Origin: Charina bottae
Taxonomy: Eukaryota > Chordata > Lepidosauria > Squamata > Charinaidae
DNA: 64,000 bases
Reading direction: 5' to 3'
Assembly (NCBI GenBank): GCA_023362775.1
Contig: JALMGJ010000001.1
Location: 93,590,501-93,654,500 of the forward strand
The notes under the pieces were generated by a model. The model ran no database searches. It was not told the origin of the DNA and saw only the letters and a list, made by a program, of their open reading frames with translations. This document shows positions 57,146 to 64,000 of the stretch, piece after piece. Numbering within the stretch: the stretch's first letter is position 1; each line of letters opens with the position of its first letter. The translations under genes and the position numbers were made by a program.

Positions 57146-58074
57146 TTCTGTAATATTGGCTGTCTATCCCAGCTTGAGAAGGAACAATAAAATGGGGGAC
57201 TATGGGGAAAAAACCCTCACAGATTGAAGTCATTATGGCTGCACTAATGAAGCTGCAATTAGAAGATAATTTGTGACCATATGGCACCTAAAGTTGCATT
57301 GGATTTTCATAAGCAACTGGATTAACCCTGAGGTTCTGCAGAATGCTTAATATATTATTTAGTCATACATTCCCCAGTGGCCAAGAAACTCAAAACTTAC
57401 CCTATTCAGCAAATATTTTCTATGATGTTAATGGTGTTGTACTTGCACATTTTGCTCTTTTTATTGCTTCACGTTCAACACAATTGGGGATATTATGAAT
57501 TGCCCCATATTTATTCCAGCTTTTGTGCTTTGCAGGAGACAATGCTTTAATTCCTATTTTCTTTCCATATTTTTCTCACCATCTTTTTTTAAAGAGCAAA
57601 ATAACTGATTGATGTTAGTCAGACAATAAAAGAGAAATTAATCACTTTTTATGCTAAGTGGAAGAGAAAGCAATGATTTGATCACCATGTCATCTGGATT
57701 TTCAGTTTAAAAACTGAGAAAATAGATTATGGCAATTGCAGAGAAAATGGTTAGCCTGGGAGCAATTCTTATTTCACTGGAAGTTTTAGAGCTTCCATTC
57801 CATGCATGTTAATGCAACATTGCTTGGAAGCCTCGATCATAATTCTTGGTGTTAGAATCACGCTCTGTGATTTTTATTTGTTTTCGCTTTGACCCATCTG
57901 GAAAAATGGCTGGTCTTTTGAAGTTGTGGTATTTGGAAATCCTTCATTCCTATTTCATCTGCAGCAGCAGCAGCTTTGTAAGGGTCTGAGGTAAGCCAAA
58001 GGATTTGGGGTCTCTTTCATTTGACTAGCATAGAAAAGCTAGGTGGTTCAGATTTTCAACAGAATTGGCTAGGT

Positions 58075-58502
58075 GAGAGCTTTCCAAACTGTGTGTCGGG
58101 ACACGTTAGTGTGTCGGCTGCAGTGTGTAGGTGTGTTGCGCGAACGTAACGAGAAACCTCTGAGTCGGATGCTCAGAGCCTCAAGCGCCTTACTGCTGCT
58201 GCCTCCAAGCCCTGCCAGGATTCCACGCAGGTCCTAGTGCCTGCCTTGTGCCTTGCTGCCTCCAAACCTGCCCTGCCAGGATTCCGCGCAGGTCCTAGTG
58301 CCTTGTGCCTGGCTGCCTCCAAACCTGCCCTGCCAGGATTCCGCACAGGTCCTAGTGCCTGCCTTGTGCCTGGCTGCCTCCAAACCTGCTGTGATTCCGC
58401 GCAGGTCTTAGTGCCTGCCTTGTGCCCTGCTGTAAGACTTTGTTGCGAAATGATGCATGTCTAAAAAGTGTGTCACCAACATGAAAAGTTTGGAAAGCTC
58501 TG
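58075..58502. mobile_element. hAT-type MITE, copy F (428 bp)
   Basis: It begins GAGAGCTTTCCAAACTGTGT and ends TTTGGAAAGCTCTG. The flanks GGCTAGGT at 58067-58074 and 58503-58510 are identical. About four imperfect tandem copies of the copy-D unit make it the longest member. Confidence 0.88.
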
Positions 58503-58917
58503 GGCTAGGTGGTTCAGATTGCTTTTGCTACCAATGAGTTAATTGCTCTTTCCCTGGGGCTAGATATAACTCTTGGATTATATTCCAGCATCCCAGCACA
58601 GTTTGGGGAACAAAAATTATGCTAGCTCTACAGCATTTTGTAGACTAATGTAGAAAAAAAATAGCTTGAATGATTTGTTTCAAATTCACAGAAGAAAAGT
58701 GGGAGATACATTCTGCTTTATGAGAAATAAAGATATCATGCGCTGTGTGAAAGGAAAACAAGACTGCAGTGATTTCCAAGACAGGAAAAGGAGAACCTAG
58801 AATATTGAGCCACAAGATGGGGCTGCCATTACATGCAAAGATTTCAGCATAAGCTATAAATTTATTTTGCTGAATTCTGCTGAGAAAAAAACAATATGAA
58901 GTAACCAATCAAAGAGA

Positions 58918-58985
58918 ATGAAGATGTTGCCTAGTCGGGCAATGAAACGTCTGCAAGAAAACAACCAAGCTCAGAGAGCACCAAG
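58918..58985 (+). ncRNA. Decayed hammerhead-like motif of a second Penelope-type family
   Basis: ATGAAGA (C to A at the first core base), a stem TTGCC-TAGTCGG-GCAA, then GAAAC-GTC at 58944-58951, followed by a tail CTGCAAGAAAACAACCAAG. The order fits CUGANGA, stem II, GAAA and a GUC cleavage site. The sequence differs from the two fold-back elements, so it is likely another Penelope-type lineage. The core change suggests it is inactive. Confidence 0.45.
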
Positions 58986-59815
58986 GACTCCACAATATGA
59001 AATAAACTGCATGAAAGTACTCAGTGACAAGTTATTCCATGCAATAATTGTAGCAATAATTGAATGCTGTTTGCTTTATTTCTAGCCATATTCTTCTACT
59101 TTAATGCTTTCAGTGTTCCTGACTATTGTAATTTTGCCTAAAGGTTATAGAAGAAAAAAGAAGAAATGACACCTGCGTTTTCCAGTGCACAAACCTAAGG
59201 AGTATTCTCCTATAAGAACTACTTGAAGATGAGAATTATCCATCCATGATACAGGAAAAAGAAGAACCCAAATAGGAAATTAGTCCAAGTAATATTGATG
59301 GGAAATATTGACAACAAAATAGTGACTGTGGAATCTGAATTGCAATAGGTATTCAGTAGCATAAAAATGTCGCAAAATAAAAGGATCTTGTAAGGCAAGG
59401 TGGGCAACCAGTGGCCCACTCCAATCATCTTTTGAGACTCTGGAGCACCTAGTGATCACACTGCTGGGATTTAGTGGCAGAACATTCAATTATAATTTAT
59501 AAAATGGTTTTTATACATGTAAGCAGTAAAATAATATATCCTGTATCAAATGATTTAGCAAAATGCATTTGCAAAATGATTCCTTGCAAATTTGGGAGGG
59601 GGGATTTATATTTTAAAAAGTAATATAAATCCCCCCACCATTTGCAAAGAATCAGGCTAGAAATTCTGTTCCGGCTCCCTGCAGCAATAGGCATTATGTA
59701 ACAGTTGTATTCCTTCAACAGCTGAACATAAGAATAATTTTTAATAAAACTGGTAAAAAAAGTTGCCTACTCTTGTTTTAAGAAAACAAACAGAAGCCTT
59801 GAAACTAATCTAAAC

Positions 59816-60124
59816 CAGGGGTTCTCAACCAGGGTTCCATGGAACCCTAGGGTTCCTCAAGAGATCATTAGGGGTTCCCCGGGAGATCACGATTTATTAA
59901 AAAAATTATTTCAAATTCGGGCAACTTCACATTAAAGAGGTAAGGTTCGTTCTTTACTTTTAGTTTAAGAACACTGTTCATGCATATATACAGGCCTACC
60001 CATGAAACGAATATAATAATGTTGTAACGTCTGGCCTATATTTGAGCCTGAATGTGCAGGGGTTCCCCGAGGCCTGAAAAATATTTCAAGGGTTCCTCCG
60101 GGGTCAAAAGGCTGAGAAAGGCTG
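59816..60124. mobile_element. Charlie-like non-autonomous hAT element (309 bp)
   Basis: It begins CAGGGGTTCTCAACCAGGGT and ends GGCTGAGAAAGGCTG. The flanks ATCTAAAC and TTCTAAAT match at 6 of 8. The interior repeats AGGGTTCC blocks and encodes nothing. Confidence 0.65.
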
Positions 60125-60799
60125 TTCTAAATTGTTCATGAATCAAGCTACACTCCTAAAAGTTAGCTCAGATCAGGTCATGGGAAGCAGCTTAAAGTTG
60201 AAGAATGGAGATTTTCTGCCATTGAATTCCTTTCTCCTCCTCCCCAAAAACGAAGATAAGCAATATCAAACCAAATAAAAATTCTGCTAGCAAACCCATA
60301 AAAAACTAACAAAAATGGAGCTAAGCAAATACTAAAGGTAAATAAGTAAAGTCCCAGTGTGGAGGGACAGCTAAAGCAACCACATACAGGCTGCAAAATC
60401 CAGAGTACCACTGGATGGCACCAAAAAGCTTTCTGAATTTCTTTGCTACCATTTCGTGGTCATAATAGCACCTAGGACATCTTTTCTCGACTTCTTAATA
60501 CTCCAAAACAGTCTGTCTTCTAGTTTGTTCTGGAACCTGGAAAAAATGCTTTCCAATGTTTTATGGAGTTGGTAGAAATGTAGGCTTGTAGGAGAAGACT
60601 CTGGGTTCCTGGAGCTCCAGCCACAAGAAGGAAGGAATAAACCTTGGAACATTTTCTTACATTGCTCTATTCTTCCATCAGTGGACTCTCTGAGCTTTCC
60701 TGGCTTTTGGAGTCTGAGCATACAGAAACTTTGCTATGCCTCTGAATTTTGCTCTCACTTCTTTCTGTGGACTATAAGGCCTCTGCTCCATATTTGTTG

Positions 60800-61105
60800 T
60801 TTATTTGTTCAGTCGCTTCCAGCTCTTCGTGACTTCATGGACCAGCCCACGCCAGAGCTTCCTGTCGGCCGTCACCATCCCCAGCTCCCCCACGGTCAAG
60901 TCCATCACCTCCAGAATATCACCCATCCATCTTGCCCTTGGTCGGCCCCTCTTCCTTTTGCCTTCCACTTTCCCTAGCATCAGCATCTTCTCCAGGGTAT
61001 CCTGTCTTCTCATTATGTGGCCAAAGTACTTCAGTTTTGCCTTTAATATCATTCCCTCAAGTGAGCAGTCTGGCTTTATTTCCTGGAGTATGGACTCCAT
61101 ATAAA
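60800..61105 (-). pseudogene. Bov-B/RTE-type LINE 3' end, diverged subfamily
   Basis: The minus-strand frame KLKYFGHIMRRQDTLEKMLM, then KRKRGRPRARWMGDILEVMD and LVHEVTKSWKRLNK, is homologous to the 56040 copy but clearly diverged from it. It is 5'-truncated and ends in an AACAAATAAACAAC tail on that strand. Confidence 0.75.
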
Positions 61106-61299
61106 CCTGCCCAAAGTAACCATGCTGCAGCTGTCAACAGAGGCTACAATCTTGGATGATTTGTTTGCCTCATGGGAAGCGACTATTTCAGGCACCAGTA
61201 ATGAATGCACTGCATACATTTGTGTACAAAATCCAGATTTATCCATGGACTTCAACCTTCAAGTGGTATTGTGCCATCTGTAACATTGCGTCTTCGGAC

Positions 61300-61405
61300 A
61301 ACACTGGCTCTTCAGCTAACAAACGGAGATGAGCACTGGCCCCTAGAGTCGGACACGACTGCACAAATGTGCGGGGGGAACCTTTACCTTTACACAAATT
61401 AACAG
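61300..61405 (+). mobile_element. SINE 3' half with Bov-B-like tail
   Basis: GGAGATGAGCACTGGCCCCT, AGAGTCGGACACGACTGCAC and GGGGGAACCTTTACCTTTAC match the 26695-26830 copy. Confidence 0.65.
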
Positions 61406-61524
61406 CATATAGTTCAACTGTTCTAACAGCCACACAATGTTTCTAAGCAAAATATGTTAATATGAAGATCAGTATACTAAGTAGTTAATTCAAAGTGTTA
61501 GTTTTGACCTTTAAAGCCCTAGGT

Positions 61525-61632
61525 CAGTGTTTCTCAACCGTGGCATCTTTAAGGTGTGTGGACTTCAACTCCTGGGGAATTCTGGGAGTTGAAGTCCACA
61601 CATCTTAAAGTTGCTAAGGTTGAGAAACACTG
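61525..61632. mobile_element. Palindromic hAT-type MITE (108 bp)
   Basis: It begins CAGTGTTTCTCAACCGTGGC and ends TTGAGAAACACTG. The flanks CCCTAGGT and CCCTAGAC match at 6 of 8, with TA at the centre. Confidence 0.75.
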
Positions 61633-63199
61633 CCCTAGACAGTTTAGGACCAAGTTACCTGAAGGAGTGCCTCCTCCTGAATGTTCCTACCCCAGACCTT
61701 AAGATCTTCTAATCCTCCAGGTCTTCCCACCAAAGGAAGTAAGTTGGGTCTCTACAAGGGAGAAAGCTTCTTCTGTGCTAGCATCTCTTTTAAGGAATCC
61801 CCCCCCCAAAGAGGCTCCATTGACACCCACATTAGTATAATTTTGGCACTAGGTAAAGACCTTCGTGTTTTCCTATGCTTTTTAGCTGGCTTGTAATTGT
61901 GTTTTAATTTGTATTGTTTTAGATTTTTAATGACCACCTTGCTGCCACCTACTTCGTATGGTGTTTTCATTTTGCATTTTATTTTATTGTACTGTATGTT
62001 TTATTCAGATTGCATCTTTTAATATATTTTATTGTAAACCTCGGAAAGTGGAGAAGGAGCCTTTTAAAGAGCAGAAAGATGGGATGTAAACCAAACAAAC
62101 TGTTCTTACATCTATGTCTATCAGCAGCTAAAGATTTTTCTACAGATTTGCAGCTATCCAAACACTATCTCAGAGTGGTTGTGTTGACACAGCATGCTAA
62201 ACCAGGTTAGTTAAAGACCTAACTTACGTTAATCTTGGTTGGAATTTGGGGGCTTTAGCTGTTGTACAAATCCAGCCAGCTCTGTTTGTTTATAGTCCAA
62301 AAAAATGAGTTGATCCAGGAACCGGGATATGTGTATGTATCCATAGACTTTCATGTTTACTATCCAGAGTTTGAACTTGCTTGGATTAGGGATCCTGAAA
62401 ACGTCCACTGAAATTCAGGCTGTTTCTACACTAGTTATTTTCTCTGGAACTGCAATATTTTCCCATCTGTCTTTTCTCCTGAAAATCACACTTCCCCCTT
62501 TTGGTATGTCTGATTGTCCTATCAGCATTCAGCTCTTGAATTATTGGTGAGGTTATCTCTCCAATACTAAGTTTCTGTGATTATTTTAATAAGATATTTG
62601 TGGTAACCAGCATCTCTGCAGCTGGCCAGATCAGACCATGGCAATACCCAAGGTGTTGAGAAAAATACTTTTGAGCTCAAATTAGGCCAAGTTAAGGAAA
62701 TACTTTCCTTGTTGGATATCTTTAGGATTAGTATTTAGAGATTGACCATCTCTGATCTTTAAGGTTTCATGTAGATATCATGGATAGTAACTGCTGATAG
62801 GCTGAATTTTCACAACATATTTAACCCTGTTACTGAATTAACACGTTTTCTGGGCTTGGATAATACATTGAACCATGAACCAACCAACTAACACATCATG
62901 CTAAGTCACATATAAAAATTAGTCAAGTTTAGCATCTACATATGCCACTGCTAGATCTTTCATTGATCTACTTAAGTACACTGAACATGGGTATTGACTT
63001 CCTTTTCTACCAAACTGTATAAACTTTTTTTTAAAAATGTCAGAAGTGATCCTCAGCATTCTCACATTTATCTGTGCTAGGATAGGCAAACCAGCACACC
63101 AAAACTAACAGGTTTCAGTTTGTTACATGGCTTCTATTCCACAAAAACTTGCCCCGATACCTCTAAATAAGGAATTCTGCATCTCTTTGCTGCCATCTA
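61633..63199. other. Intergenic, one dispersed repeat only
   Basis: No gene is seen. Segments near 62185-62330 and 62808-62945 belong to the dispersed family with a GAAAATGGGTT-type core seen at several other sites in the window. Confidence 0.45.
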
Positions 63200-63680
63200 T
63201 TCAGACTAAATACAATCCACAGAAGAAAATGGCAACTGACTCCAATATTCCATCAGGAAAAACGAATGGATATTCATACCTAGGATAATGTCACTATAAT
63301 CCTGGAAAATGAACCCCCCAGGCTGGAAGGTATCCAATGAGCTACTGGGAATGAGCAGAGGAGAAGACTGTGTTTATGATGTGGCTGGACTGAGGTCAAA
63401 AAAGGATGTCTAGCTGCTGATGTGGCCACAGGCAAAAGGAAAATCCCGTGCTGCAATATATATAAATATGTACACACACACACACAATTGGTTTGTGGAA
63501 TGTCAGAACTATGAACCAAGGCAACCTTGATGTGGTCAGAGAAGAAATGACAAGACTGATCAATTGACATTCTGAGAATAGGTGAACTGAATGGACTGGA
63601 CTATGTCACTTCACATCAGAGGAGCATCAGTTCTTCCACTTTGAACAAGAAAATAAGAGAAAAAGGAAAAGCCATAATTA
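63200..63680 (+). pseudogene. Bov-B LINE 5' (endonuclease) fragment
   Basis: Near 63490 a frame reads WNVRTMNQGNLDVVREEMTR, the start of the Bov-B AP-endonuclease domain. Later ISELKWTG-like sequence is broken by stops and frameshifts. Upstream sequence (63200-63480) looks like the preceding Bov-B leader. Confidence 0.65.
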
Positions 63681-63879
63681 AGCCTGTGAGGGTTCGTTGC
63701 TTTCCAAGGAGTGGACACACCACAGCATAGAAGATAACTGTACAAAATACTTTATTATAGCACACACCTTTCCTGTTGCCCTGGGTTAACTCCGTCTGCC
63801 TAGGCTTCGCAAGTTGATGTAGCCATCACAATAAATCTTTGAAACAAACAAAAGTCTTAAATGTATAGTTGAAGGCTAT

Positions 63880-64000
63880 CAAGACTGATCAAGAGCTCCT
63901 CCCTCCCCCTCAACGTACTTCAACGGACCTGCAAAACAGAAGCTCTATCACCAAGACTATATGGACTCCCCAAAATCCACAAAGACGCAGTCCCACTCAG
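63880..64000 (+). pseudogene. Penelope-like reverse transcriptase fragment (cut by window end)
   Basis: The frame near the end reads ALSPRLYGLPKIHKDAVPL. RLYGLPKIHK is the signature block of the Penelope-like element reverse transcriptase. No start is visible and the element runs out of the window, so completeness cannot be judged. Confidence 0.75.

Overview
This window is nuclear DNA from a vertebrate, most probably a squamate reptile (lizard or snake). The evidence is spliced vertebrate genes plus a squamate-style repeat load: tRNA-derived Sauria-type SINEs, Bov-B (RTE) LINE pieces, Penelope-like elements, L1 and L2/CR1-class fragments, hAT-type MITEs and a Tc1 element. No species can be named from the sequence alone.

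Three protein-coding genes and one tRNA gene are supported, in the order TMEM214 (+), tRNA-Ala-AGC (+), AGBL5 (+), OST4 (-). From memory this is the same block as human 2p23.3. TMEM214 (coding 830-20102, 17 coding exons, 690 aa) starts in a CpG-rich promoter. A gene-poor interval of about 6 kb holds a Tc1 transposon, a LINE remnant and an intact tRNA-Ala gene. The AGBL5 CpG island (about 26.9-27.95 kb) carries a cluster of RFX X-box-like palindromes interleaved with three CCAAT boxes, a classic ciliary-gene promoter layout that suits a tubulin deglutamylase. AGBL5 coding sequence (31046-53331, 16 coding exons, 940 aa) keeps phase across every junction and retains the M14 zinc and catalytic residues. 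OST4 (37 aa) lies tail to tail with AGBL5. From about 55 to 64 kb only repeats are visible.

The most unusual content is in the repeats. (1) Two Penelope-like elements, one in TMEM214 intron 1 and one in an AGBL5 intron, are both fold-back inverted duplications bounded by target-site duplications, with a hammerhead ribozyme-like motif in every arm. (2) The AGBL5 copy is nested in an L1 insertion that has ORF1 but no ORF2 and is bounded by a perfect 19-bp duplication. (3) Six GC-rich elements share hAT-like ends and 8-bp target duplications that all have TA at the centre (nnnTAnnn, the Buster-type signature), but carry three different internal sequences. (4) The Tc1 element has 199-bp inverted repeats that look identical by eye, while its transposase has three in-frame stops. 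(5) A 137-bp piece of AGBL5 exon 6 plus its donor site is duplicated in the preceding intron.

Exon boundaries were placed by hand from splice sites, reading-frame continuity and remembered family sequence. UTR exons and promoters are less certain. Repeat family names rest on recognition and were not checked against a database.
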